Source of the DNA: Sinomonas gamaensis
GTDB lineage: Bacteria; Actinomycetota; Actinomycetes; Actinomycetales; Micrococcaceae
Assembly: GCF_005876955.1 (NCBI RefSeq)
Contig: NZ_SSCL01000001.1
Coordinates: 450,151 to 514,150, forward strand
Direction: 5' to 3'
DNA: 64,000 bases
The position numbers and the translations under genes were made by a program. The notes beneath the pieces were generated by a model that was given only the letters and a program-made list of their open reading frames with translations, did no database searches and had not been told where the DNA came from. Shown one piece after another: positions 8,122-16,044 of the stretch; within the stretch, counting starts at the first letter, position 1; each line of letters starts with the position of its first letter.

Positions 8122-9152
8122 TCATTCAGGGAGGTCCTCTGCCATAGCCTGGCCGAGGGCGCTCCGGAACCTGCGCTGGTAGGCCGCGGGGGACATCTTG
8201 AGCTCGCGGGCGAAGACTCTCCGAAAGGCTCTCGTAGCTGGGAAATCCGGCTTGGACGGCTGCAGTGGTCGCTGTATGGCCTTGGGTGAGCAGCGATTTG
8301 GCGATGTCGAACCGGATCGATTCGACGTAGCGGGCGGGCGTTGTCGCCAGCTCGTCTCTGAAGAGCCGGGTGAGATGGCGGGGGCTCAGGTTCAGGTGGC
8401 GGGCGAGCTGTGCCAGCGAATGGTCCCCGGTCGGGTCGGCGGTGACGATGTCCAGGATGCGCCGCAGCGCGGGGGTCCGCGGCGGTGCCACGGCAAGAGG
8501 CGCTGAGAACTGCGATTGGCCCCCTGCGCGTTGCAGGTAGACGACCAGCGCCCGGGCCACATGACGGGCGAGCTCGGCGTCGTGGTCCTCCTCCACGAGA
8601 GCGAGGGCAAGGTCGATGCCTGCGCTGACTCCTGCGGAGGTGTAGGTCGTGCCGTCGCGGGTGTAGATGGCGTCGGCCTCGACAGCGATGTCGGGATAGC
8701 GTGCGGCGAGCTTGTCGGCGACCTTCCAGTGCGTGGTCGCCCGTTTGCCGTGCAGCTGGCCAGCGGCAGCGAGGATGGATGAAGGCGCCGGTGCAGATCG
8801 AGGCCACTCGGGTTGAGCGCGCGGCCAGCTCGCCTGCAGCATCGGAGAGTTCCCGAGCGACGCTCAGGCGTGGATAGATGTCGCCACCGGTCACGAGGAG
8901 CGTGTCGGCGGCCGTCACATCACCGGGAGCGAGGCCAACGGAGAGCCTGATGCCGATCGAGGTGGTCACGTCGGCTCCGGTCGGGGAGACCAGTTCGACG
9001 CCGTAGCCGGCCCCGAGGCGGTTTGCCTCCGAGAACACGTCGGCCGGACCTGCCACGTCCAGCAGCTTGACCCCGTCGAAGACCAGGATCACCACTCGAT
9101 GCTCGCGGGGCGTCGCCGCCCGCTCGCGCATGTCCGGAATCGGGTACTTCAT
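8122..9152 (-). pseudogene. GlxA-type AraC-family regulator with two frameshifts
   Basis: The gene reads from ATG 9152 as a DJ-1/PfpI-like N-terminal domain (VVILVFDGVKLLDVAGPADV, LLVTGGDIYP, ASICTGAFI with the nucleophile-elbow Cys). The frame then breaks at 8774-8781, where GATG is tandemly duplicated. The next frame continues THWKVADKLAARYPDI and an AraC helix-turn-helix (SLAQLARHLNLSPRHLTRLF). A second +1 shift near 8230, after PSYES, moves the end (FARELKMSPAAYQRRF) to a third frame, stopping at 8122. Restored, it would be a full regulator of about 340 residues. It is divergent from the HD-domain gene, which it once may have controlled. Sequencing error is an alternative for either shift. 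Confidence 0.78.
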
Positions 9153-9248
9153 GGCCGCTCTCGCGCGGCGCGCAGGCCCGGCCCCGGACCAGTGTGGAAG
9201 TCGGACGGTCCGTCCTTCCAGACACCCTGAACAGAAAGCGGAGCTGCC

Positions 9249-9980
9249 ATGAACGACATCATCGCAGGAGTCGAGCTTCCCGACACCGAGGCGACCACCG
9301 AGGCCACGCGCCTCGTCGCGGAAATGACTAACCCCCTGCTCTTTCACCATTCCCGGCGCGTCTTCCTCCTGGGCTCGCTCCAAGCGCGCCGGCTCGGCCT
9401 GGAACCCGATCCAGAGCTGCTGTACCTGGCGGCGATGTTCCACGACGCCGGGCTGCTGACTCCGTTCTCCACAGCGGCTCAGCGCTTCGAGCTCGACGGC
9501 GCCGACCACGCCCGCCGCTTCCTTCTCGAGCGAGGCTTCTCCGCCCAGTCCGCTGACGTGGTGTGGGGCGCCCACGCCCGCCACACCACCCCCGAAGGCC
9601 CCCGGGGCCTGGGCCCCCCGTGCGCCGTCTCCCCGCCCCCGCCCGGGCCGGGGGCTGGGCCCCCCCCCGCCCCCCCCACCACCCCAGAAGTCCCCGGGCG
9701 CATGGGCCCCGAGATCGCGGCCACCAATCTCGGCGTGCTCACCGACGTGATCGGAATCGGTCTGGACGATCTGTCCCCGGATGCGGTGGAGGAGATCACG
9801 GCCGTCCACCCGCGCGGGGACTTCAAGAAAGGCTTCCTCGATGCCTTCCGCGAGGGACTCAAGGACCGGCCCCACACCACGTACGGCACGGTCAACGCCG
9901 ACGTGCTGGAGCACTTCGTGCCGGACTTCCGCCGCGGAAGCATGGTCGAGCGAATCCTCAACTCTCCTTGGTCGGCCTGA
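9249..9980 (+). CDS. HD-domain hydrolase, cyanamide hydratase-like, with C-rich insertion
   Basis: A 243-residue protein with HD-superfamily metal ligands: LLFHHSRRVFLLG (first His) and AAMFHDAGLL (the HD pair). Arrangement and ending resemble the cyanamide-hydratase/HD family (MGPEIAATNLGVLTDVIGI, VNADVLEHFVPDF). Family members are usually shorter; the excess is a Pro/Gly-rich stretch at about residues 118-150 encoded by C-runs at 9598-9700. This looks like an imperfect duplication of the codons for ARHTTPEVPGRMGP. The frame survives, but the insert falls inside the metal-site region, so activity is doubtful. CGGAG lies before ATG 9249. It is followed one base later by the GTG of a damaged MFS gene. 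Confidence 0.72.
   Translation: MNDIIAGVELPDTEATTEATRLVAEMTNPLLFHHSRRVFLLGSLQARRLGLEPDPELLYLAAMFHDAGLLTPFSTAAQRFELDGADHARRFLLERGFSAQSADVVWGAHARHTTPEGPRGLGPPCAVSPPPPGPGAGPPPAPPTTPEVPGRMGPEIAATNLGVLTDVIGIGLDDLSPDAVEEITAVHPRGDFKKGFLDAFREGLKDRPHTTYGTVNADVLEHFVPDFRRGSMVERILNSPWSA
9561..9710. repeat. Imperfect C-rich tandem duplication inside the HD-domain gene
   Basis: About 57 bp at 9561-9617 aligns with about 60 bp at 9650-9710; both contain a CACCACCCC-GAAG core followed by CCCCGGG and TGGGCCCC. The second copy and the spacer are biased to C, including runs of nine and eight C at 9660-9677. Real slippage or an assembly artefact in very high-GC sequence are both possible. Confidence 0.6.
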
Positions 9981-9981
9981 G

Positions 9982-11195
9982 GTGGGGGAGACGAACCAGA
10001 CAAGGACGAGGCCTCCCGTCGAAGTGCCCGCAGGCCGGAGGACGCTCGGCAGACGGGCCGCATTCGCCGTGCTGACTGCCGCGACTGGCAGCCTCATGGC
10101 ATCCGCTAGCGCACCCTCCCCCCCCCTCTACCCGCTGTATCGGGAACGCTGGGACTTCTCGATGGCGATGCTGACGGTGGTCTTCGTGGTCTACGCTGCC
10201 GGCCTGCTCGGGGCGCTTCTCACCATGAGGTCCCTCAGCGACAGGCTCGGACGCCGCCGGGTTCTTTTCTCGGCGCTGCTCCTGGCCGCCCTCAGCATGG
10301 CGATCTTCTGGGCCGCCGACGGCCTCGGCGCGTTGCTGATCGCCAGATTCGTCCAGGGCGTGGCAAGCGGGACAGCGATGAGCGGTCTCGCCGCCGGCCT
10401 CCTGGACATGCTGCCCGCCGTCCGCGCTCACGCTGGCGCGAGGGTGACAGCGATCGCCACCAGCGCCGGGATGGCTCTCGGTGCAGGGGGCATGGGCCTG
10501 CTGCTCGAAAGCTCAAGCCGTCCCGACCGCTACGCCTTCCCTCTGCTAGCAGCACTGTTCGTCTGCCTGGCCGCCGCAATGCTCTTCCTTCCTGAGGTGA
10601 GCACCCCGCTTCCCTTCGGCTGGGCGGCGCTGCGACCCCGAATCGGCATCGATCCCGCGGCGCGCAGCACTTTCCTGGCTACGGTTCCCACGACGGTCGC
10701 GGGCTGGGCAGCCACGGGGCTCTTCCTCGCCCTTGTCCCTTCGCTCGTCCGAGCGGTTGTCCACGTTGAAATCCCTGCCATCGGAGGCCTTTCCATCACA
10801 TGCCTCTACCTCGCGGTGACCGCGGGCGGGCTGTGGGCAGGCCGTCTGCGCCTCGCCACGGTCACGTTGCTCGGCAGTGTCCTCATGGGCCTCGGGGCAC
10901 TCGCGTGGGCCTGACCTTCAGCGGCAATCTTCGCGCAGTCGGAGCCGCGACCAACGCCGAGAATCGGTCTGCAACGTTCGCCATCGTCTATCTGATCAGC
11001 TACACATCGCTGAGCCTGCCGTCCTTGCTCGCGGGCATCGCGGAACCATTCTGGGGGCTGAGGGCAACGGCAGACTGCTATCTGGCCTTCGTCGCGCTCC
11101 TCGCCCTGACTGCGGCAGCCCGTGCCATGTCCAGAAATGGGTGGTTCACGTCCATGCCGAGGCGGCACCGTGCGGGCGGTGTGACGGATGGTTGA
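9982..11195 (+). pseudogene. MFS transporter, deleted and frameshifted
   Basis: The 5' part (GTG 9982 to TGA 10914) encodes about nine membrane segments of an MFS exporter, with the helix 2-3 signature RSLSDRLGRRRVLFS and GLLIARFVQGVASG-like helix 4 features. After the stop, the next frame (from about 10905 to 11195) continues a normal MFS C-terminus: VGLTFSGNLRAVGAAT, NRSATFAIVYLISYTSLSLP and a last helix. The two parts are joined at similar Gly-Leu-rich codons, and roughly one to two helices are missing, suggesting a deletion between short repeats that also shifted frame. The GTG start lies one base after the HD gene stop. Confidence 0.75.
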
Positions 11196-11238
11196 CAGGG
11201 CGCGGCACGCGCACCGAGACACACCGAAAGAAGACTCC

Positions 11239-12213
11239 ATGAACATCACCGAAACCCCGAACCGCCTGCCTCGACAGATGAAGGCACTGCGCGCCCATGC
11301 TCGTGGCGGGGCCGAGCAGTTGGTCTACGAAGACGCGCCCAAGCCGCCCGCCCCCAGCGGCTCCGAGGTCTGCGTCCGGGTCAAGGCCGCGGCCATTACC
11401 TTCGATGAGCTGACCTGGCCGGAGACCTGGGAGCGGGACGGCGTTGACCGGACTCCCATCATCCCCTCGCACGAATTTGCCGGAGCAGTTTCCGCGGTGG
11501 GGTCTGACGTTGAAGGCCTCTCGATCGGTGACGAGGTCTTCGGGCTCGTGCCGTTCAACCGCGATGGCGCCGCCGCTGAGTATGCCCTCGTGCCGGCCAC
11601 CCACGTCGCCCGCAGGCCGGCAAGCGTCTCGGATGTCGTGGCCGCAGCCGCTGTGCTCCCGGCGCTCACGGCAATGGAGGCCCTCGACGAGCATCTTGGA
11701 CTCGTGGCCGGGCAGCGACTGCTCATTCGCGGTGGCACGGGCGCTGTGGGCTCCTTCCTGGCCCAGTTCGCCCACGGCATGGGCATTTCTGTCACGGCAA
11801 CAGTCAGGGCCTCGACAGCGGTCGAGCGCGCCAAGCAGCTCGGCGCGGATGAGGTTCTCGTGGCCGAAGAGGCTGCCGGAGTCGCGGCAGGCACCTTCGA
11901 TGCGGCCATCGATGCCGCCGGGGCGGGAACACCGGAGTGGCTCTATCGGGCGGTCCGACCCGCCGGGCGCGTCATCACGCTTCAGGAGCTCCCCGACGCC
12001 GACCTCGCACAGAACCTCGGTGTCGACGCACGCTTCTTCGTGGTCAGTGCACGCACCGAGAGCCTCGAAAGGCTCGGTGCCATGCTCGCCGCCGGCGACG
12101 TCGAGGTCGCCGTGGCCCAGACCTACCCTCTCTCCGAGGGTCGTGCCGCCTACGCCGGCAAGGGACAGGCTCAAAGGCCAGGAAAGACCGTTCTGGAGGT
12201 AGCGACGCACTAG
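11239..12213 (+). CDS. Zinc-independent NADP-dependent quinone oxidoreductase-like protein (MDR superfamily)
   Basis: A 324-residue medium-chain dehydrogenase/reductase. The N-terminal GroES-like half has VRVKAAAITFDELTWPETW and IIPSHEFAGAVSAVGSDVEG; the zinc-ligand cysteines of classic alcohol dehydrogenases are absent, as in quinone reductases. LLIRGGTGAVGSFLAQFAHGMG near residue 155 is the nucleotide-binding loop. The ATG at 11239 begins where homology begins, after a moderate purine-rich ribosome site. It would reduce quinones or alpha,beta-unsaturated carbonyls with NADPH. It is one of the few intact genes in the decayed zone and has its own terminator directly after the stop. Confidence 0.83.
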   Translation: MNITETPNRLPRQMKALRAHARGGAEQLVYEDAPKPPAPSGSEVCVRVKAAAITFDELTWPETWERDGVDRTPIIPSHEFAGAVSAVGSDVEGLSIGDEVFGLVPFNRDGAAAEYALVPATHVARRPASVSDVVAAAAVLPALTAMEALDEHLGLVAGQRLLIRGGTGAVGSFLAQFAHGMGISVTATVRASTAVERAKQLGADEVLVAEEAAGVAAGTFDAAIDAAGAGTPEWLYRAVRPAGRVITLQELPDADLAQNLGVDARFFVVSARTESLERLGAMLAAGDVEVAVAQTYPLSEGRAAYAGKGQAQRPGKTVLEVATH

Positions 12214-12239
12214 CTGCACCGGCCGTCGGGCCGGTGCAG
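12214..12239 (+). terminator. Rho-independent-type hairpin after the quinone oxidoreductase gene
   Basis: CTGCACCGGCC (12214-12224) pairs perfectly with GGCCGGTGCAG (12229-12239) around GTCG. The stem begins directly after the TAG stop at 12211-12213. There is no long T-tract, as is common in high-GC actinobacteria. Confidence 0.75.
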
Positions 12240-12344
12240 AGGGGCTGCCGTACCTTACGGGTCCGTCGATGCAGTCCACGCGGACTTCGCCCCTTGGGGG
12301 CGGATGCTGATGATCGTCTTTCCCTTGCGGCGGACGGTGGGGTT

Positions 12345-12510
12345 GAGCCCGACTGATGGACATCAGCGTTCGCCCGGGGTTGATCGGGGCCGCGGACCGC
12401 TTCTGGATGTCGCCTCCCATGACATCGAAGACCAGGTCGATGCCGCCGACAGCGTCGAGCGCATCGTTGTCGAGGTCGAGGAACTCGTGCGCTCCGAAGT
12501 CGAGCGCCTT
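12345..12510 (-). pseudogene. Fragment of a zinc-type alcohol dehydrogenase/quinone reductase
   Basis: About 55 codons read KALDFGAHEFLDLDND, then GGIDLVFDVMGGDIQKRS and RTLMSI, the segment following the nucleotide-binding loop of medium-chain dehydrogenases. There is no N-terminal half, and the reading frame dissolves on both sides. It sits in the otherwise empty 12240-12555 gap and adds to the series of gene scraps in this part of the window. Confidence 0.6.
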
Positions 12511-12555
12511 CTCACGGTCGCGCGTCCTGTGCCGAGGCGCTCCTCGATTCAGCCG

Positions 12556-13350
12556 TCACACCCGGGCCAGTGACCTGGTGGCTAGGAAGTCCTCCCAGGT
12601 TGCTCGCCCCACGGTACGGTCCGCGGCGATGTTGGCGCCCGCGCGGATGGCCTGCGCGGCGCCGCCCGGCATCGGCAAGGGTAGGAGCAGCCGGTGCAGT
12701 CCGGCCGCAACGATGTACGAGCGGATGAGGTCCTTCATGCTGTGCACCGTGGGCCCGGCCAGATCGGGCACGAGGCCGGCCGGGGCGCCGAGTGCGAGCT
12801 CGGCGAGCCGGTCCGCGACCTCGCCCGAATCGACCGGCTGGAACCGGAAGCCGGCGGGCACCGGGATGACCGGCAGTTTGGCCATTGCCTGGGCCGTCAG
12901 GAGCGTGAGCTCGAAGAACTGGGTCGCGCGGAGCATCGACCACGGGATCCCCGAGGACTCGATGACCCGCTCGGCGTCGCGCTTCGACGCAAAGTACGCG
13001 AACGCCGCGCGGTCGATCCCGCTCTCCACGGGGATCGTGTCCGCGCCCACGACAGAGATGAAGACAATGTGGCCCACACCGGCCCGCTTGGCCGCCTCGA
13101 CGAGGTGCCGCGCCTTGTCGCCGTCGCCCTTCTGAGTGCCGGCGCAGTGCACGATCGTCGCGACGCCCTCGACTGCGGGGCCGACGCCCTCGCCCGAGGA
13201 GAGGTCGGCCGCGAAGTACTCGACGCCGTCGTGCGCCGGCCGCACGTGCCTGCTCAGGACGCGCACGGGCTGTCCCGCGGCGCGGAGACGCGTCACCACC
13301 TGCCGCCCCAGGACGCCCGTTCCGCCCGTGACCAGAATCGTCGATGCCAT
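12556..13350 (-). CDS. NmrA/SDR-type NAD(P)-binding oxidoreductase, probable SigJ-linked
   Basis: A 264-residue atypical short-chain dehydrogenase. ILVTGGTGVLGRQVVTRLRAAG at the N-terminus is the extended Rossmann motif, followed by VRVLSRH (NADPH preference) and VGHIVFISVVGAD. The Tyr-x3-Lys pair appears as YFASKRDAE. This matches NAD(P)H-binding sensors or reductases of the NmrA group. It is divergent from a SigJ-like sigma factor, and a GTCACA-N16-GGTCAT promoter lies 50-80 bp upstream of its start. Such epimerase or oxidoreductase neighbours are typical targets of SnoaL-tailed ECF sigma factors. A role in oxidative or electrophile stress is inference. Confidence 0.82.
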   Translation of the reverse strand: MASTILVTGGTGVLGRQVVTRLRAAGQPVRVLSRHVRPAHDGVEYFAADLSSGEGVGPAVEGVATIVHCAGTQKGDGDKARHLVEAAKRAGVGHIVFISVVGADTIPVESGIDRAAFAYFASKRDAERVIESSGIPWSMLRATQFFELTLLTAQAMAKLPVIPVPAGFRFQPVDSGEVADRLAELALGAPAGLVPDLAGPTVHSMKDLIRSYIVAAGLHRLLLPLPMPGGAAQAIRAGANIAADRTVGRATWEDFLATRSLARV

Positions 13351-13403
13351 GACCTATCCCTTCCTCGAGTGACCGGGCGCGGTTTCGAGCGCCTCTACTT
13401 GTC

Positions 13404-13431
13404 ATGACCCCCTCGAGTGCAGGAATGTGAC
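13404..13431 (-). promoter_or_regulatory. Candidate SigJ-type ECF promoter of the NmrA gene
   Basis: On the minus strand, GTCACA (13431-13426) is followed after 16 bases by GGTCAT (13409-13404). The pattern GTCACA-N16-CGTCCT is that described for SigJ-type sigma factors, and the observed -10 agrees at four of six positions. It would give a leader of roughly 45 bases before ATG 13350. The -35 overlaps the start region of the sigma gene itself. Confidence 0.55.
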
Positions 13432-14341
13432 AGCCGTGGATGTCGAAGATCTCCTGGCGAGCCGATTCGAGTCCGAGCGCGGGCGCCTGCGCGCTGTCGC
13501 GTACCGCATGCTCGGCTCGCTTCCCGAGGCGGACGACGCCGTGCAGGAGACGTGGCTCAGGCTCGCCCGCACCGACGCGGGGGCGATCGAGAACCTCGGC
13601 GCATGGCTCACGACCGTCGTAGCTCGGATCTGCCTCAACATCCTGCGGGCGCGCGCCCTGCGGCGCGAGGAGCCGATCGACGAGCTCGAGGACGCGCTCC
13701 GTGCCGGATCCGCGGACGGCCCTGAAGAGGAGGCGGTCATGGCGGACGCCGTCGGGCTCGCCCTCCTCGTGGTGCTCGACACGCTCCAGCCCGCGGAGCG
13801 GCTTGCGTTCGTGCTGCACGACATGTTCGACGTCCCGTTCGACCGCATCGCGCCGATCCTCGGCAAGTCGCCCGAGGCGACGCGCCAGCTCGCAAGCCGC
13901 GCACGGCGGCGGGTCCGCGGCTCCGCGGCGCCCGATCCCGACCGCGAGCGGCAGCGGCGCGCCGTCGAGGCCTATCTTGCTGCGGTCCGCTCGGGCAACT
14001 TCGACGCGCTCGTCGAGCTGCTCGCGCCCGACGTCGTGATCAATGCGGACGCCGCGGCGTCCCCCTCGCGCCTCGCCGTGATGCTGCGCGGCGCCGAGCA
14101 GGTCGCGCACGCAGCCGTCGCATCCGCTGTCCGCGCGCCGTTCGCCAGGGTGGCCCTCGTCAACGGGCGGGTAGCGCTCGTCGTCGCGCCGAGGGGCCGC
14201 CTGCGGCTCGTGCTCGCGTTCACGGTCGACGGTGATCAGATCACCCACATCGACGTCGTCGCGGAGCCCGCGCGGCTCCGGGCCCTCGAGGTGGCGGTTG
14301 TGGACGCTGAACGAGGTCCTCGTCAGGCCGCCCGCTCATAG
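13427..14341 (+). CDS. sigJ: SigJ-like ECF sigma factor with SnoaL-like C-terminal domain
   Basis: A 304-residue sigma factor. Region 2 is at about residues 12-75 (LRAVAYRMLGSLPEADDAVQ, ETWLRLAR, NLGAWLTTVVARICLN), and region 4 at about 115-160 (LQPAERLAFVLHDMFDVPFD, IAPILGKSPEATRQLASRAR). The last 130 residues (YLAAVRSGNFDALVELLAPD onward) form a SnoaL/NTF2-like domain, which in these ECF groups replaces a separate anti-sigma factor and tunes activity. GTG 13427 gives the longest form, but GTG 13436 is better spaced from AGGAAT. The divergent NmrA-type gene and its candidate promoter suggest a one-target stress circuit. Confidence 0.87.
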   Translation: MTAVDVEDLLASRFESERGRLRAVAYRMLGSLPEADDAVQETWLRLARTDAGAIENLGAWLTTVVARICLNILRARALRREEPIDELEDALRAGSADGPEEEAVMADAVGLALLVVLDTLQPAERLAFVLHDMFDVPFDRIAPILGKSPEATRQLASRARRRVRGSAAPDPDRERQRRAVEAYLAAVRSGNFDALVELLAPDVVINADAAASPSRLAVMLRGAEQVAHAAVASAVRAPFARVALVNGRVALVVAPRGRLRLVLAFTVDGDQITHIDVVAEPARLRALEVAVVDAERGPRQAARS

Positions 14342-14519
14342 GCTGCGTCCTCGGCCATCCCGGTCGTTCACCGCGCTCCTCCGCTCGCTTGAGCGCTCGA
14401 CGCACCTGCCGCTCGATCGGCGGGGCGAGCTGAGCCCGGAATCCCAGCTAGGCGGGATACCGGCTGCCTCTGCTCGAGCTCCTGCGGCAACATCAGCGGC
14501 CGCTTTCGCCTTTATGGAC

Positions 14520-15350
14520 TTATGGACGCAGCGGCGCTCCGGCGGACGGGCCGGTCTCCTGACCTCCGACGGCCGCGATCCGCAGGTCCACGCCGAGCTC
14601 TTTGACGGCGTCCTGCTGCTCGGAGGGAAGTTCGGAATCGGTGACGATGGCGTCGAGGGCTTCGAGGGGGGTCACCTTGAAGCGCTCGAAGGTGCCGAAC
14701 TTGGTGCTGTCGGCCAGTAGTACGGAGGTGGATGCGGCGCGCATCGCAGCCCGCTTGAGGACCACCTTCTCGGTGGAGGGGGTGGTGACCCCGTGTTCGA
14801 GGTCCCAGGTGCCCGTGCTCAGGAAGCAGATGTCGAGGTTGATGGACTCGAGGGTCGCCGCGGCGAGTGGGCCGCTGCTGGACCTGCTTTCGACGTCGAC
14901 GGTCCCCCCGGTGTGGATGGCCTCGATGTGGGGGTAGTCGAAGAGCGCGGTGACAACGTAGTAGTCGTTGGTCACAACCGTTACCTCCCGGCGCGCGGCG
15001 AGGAACGGCACCACTGATTCGCAGGTGGTGCCTGCGTCGAGGAAGACGACGGCGCCGTCCGCCACGAGCTCTGAGGCGGCCTCGCCGATCGCGTGCTTGC
15101 GCGGCAGTTCGAGTTCGGCGCGGGAGCTCCGCTCCGGCGGTGGCTCGACTCCGCCCCGCTCGGACAGCCGCACTCCGCCCTGCACGGCGACGACCTGTCC
15201 GCTGTCCTCGAGGGCTGCGATGTCGCGGCGGACGGTCATGTGGGAGACGTGCATCAGGTCCGTCAGGCTCCGTATGCTCAGCACGCCGGCGGAGCGGAGG
15301 AGCCGCAGCAGCTCCTGCTGCCGCTGCTCTGGGATCATGGGGCTGGTCAC
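14520..15350 (-). CDS. DeoR/GlpR-family sugar-catabolism regulator
   Basis: A 276-residue repressor. The N-terminal winged helix is RQQELLRLLRSAGVLSIRSL followed by MHVSHMTVRRDIAALEDSGQ, the DeoR recognition helix. The C-terminal DeoRC domain carries AVVFLDAGTTCESVVPFLA and VVTNDYYVVTALFDY, the phosphosugar-binding fold. GTG 15350 is used; ATG 15338 is possible. It lies downstream of the kinase, transporter and aldolase genes on the same strand but beyond a strong hairpin, so it probably has its own promoter. The effector is likely a phosphorylated or keto sugar of that pathway. The symmetric AT-rich site at 18079-18122 is a candidate target. Confidence 0.86.
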   Translation of the reverse strand: MTSPMIPEQRQQELLRLLRSAGVLSIRSLTDLMHVSHMTVRRDIAALEDSGQVVAVQGGVRLSERGGVEPPPERSSRAELELPRKHAIGEAASELVADGAVVFLDAGTTCESVVPFLAARREVTVVTNDYYVVTALFDYPHIEAIHTGGTVDVESRSSSGPLAAATLESINLDICFLSTGTWDLEHGVTTPSTEKVVLKRAAMRAASTSVLLADSTKFGTFERFKVTPLEALDAIVTDSELPSEQQDAVKELGVDLRIAAVGGQETGPSAGAPLRP

Positions 15351-15412
15351 TGCCTGGAGGTTCCTTCCGTTCGTGCCCGTTCATCATGGCCGCTGGGCGC
15401 CTCCGCGCACAA

Positions 15413-15445
15413 AAGGCCGGGCGGGCCATTCGCCCGCCCGGCCTT
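15413..15445 (-). terminator. Terminator after the sugar-acid kinase gene
   Basis: Arms 15413-15426 (AAGGCCGGGCGGGC) and 15432-15445 form a perfect 14-bp stem with a five-base loop. On the minus strand the stem is followed by TTTT, which fits a rho-independent terminator for the aldolase-transporter-kinase operon. Confidence 0.85.
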
Positions 15446-15455
15446 CCGGCTGTGG

Positions 15456-16028
15456 CTACGCCAGGGCTCCGATGGCCCGGTCCAGTGCTTCGGGCGTGAC
15501 GCCCTCGCGGCTGTTGTCGAAGAGCACGTGGTGCGCGCCGCGCCACCTGCAGTCCGCCGCCTGCGCCGAGGCCCAGAACTCGTCCCAGTGCGACAGCTTC
15601 CAGGCGTCGCGCTCGTACCCTCTGCCCTCGACCCGTTGCCTCACCCGCGAGCCTTCGACGGTCACGTGGACCACGGTGGCAGCGGTGTCCTCAGGCCAGC
15701 GATGCCGCTGGGCCGCCTTCTCGAGGAACGCCTCGTCGGGGAAGTAGCGGACGAAGGGGGCGTCGAGGACGACGGAGTTCCCGAGTCTGAGGTTGTCTCC
15801 GGCGACCTGCAGGAGCGCGGAGTACTCGAGGTCCATGACCACGCGCTGGTAGAACTCGTTGTTGTCCCGCGCCTGCTTATCCGTGCCGGCCTGTTCGAGC
15901 AGAGCCTCGGTGAAGGGAGTCGCGAGGCTGTCCTTGTCGAGGTAGACCGCGCCGGTGCGCTCGGCGATCAGGGCCGAGAGGGTCGACTTCCCGGACCCCG
16001 CGGGGCCGATGACGAAATAGAGCTTCAC
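15456..16028 (-). CDS. P-loop kinase, gluconate/shikimate-kinase-like fold
   Basis: A protein of about 190 residues with a Walker A loop (FVIGPAGSGKSTLSALIAER) at the very N-terminus and YLDKDSL just after it. VVLDAPFVRYFPDEAF and VVHVTVEGSRVRQRV follow as a Walker-B-like strand and lid region. This is the small-molecule kinase type of the P-loop family rather than an AAA machine. I prefer GTG 16028, spaced eight bases from GGAG; GTG 16034 is the longer option. It follows an acid-sugar transporter gene by 16 bp in an operon with a KDPG-type aldolase, so it may phosphorylate a sugar acid. That assignment is inference. Confidence 0.72.
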   Translation of the reverse strand: MKLYFVIGPAGSGKSTLSALIAERTGAVYLDKDSLATPFTEALLEQAGTDKQARDNNEFYQRVVMDLEYSALLQVAGDNLRLGNSVVLDAPFVRYFPDEAFLEKAAQRHRWPEDTAATVVHVTVEGSRVRQRVEGRGYERDAWKLSHWDEFWASAQAADCRWRGAHHVLFDNSREGVTPEALDRAIGALA

Positions 16029-16044
16029 TGCCACGTCTCCAGTG

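Noticed and set aside
7534-8289. Plus-strand open frame of about 250 codons across the epimerase and GlxA fragments
   Set aside because: It reads through sequence that is clearly coding on the minus strand; only a short part near 7600-7690 remains unexplained.
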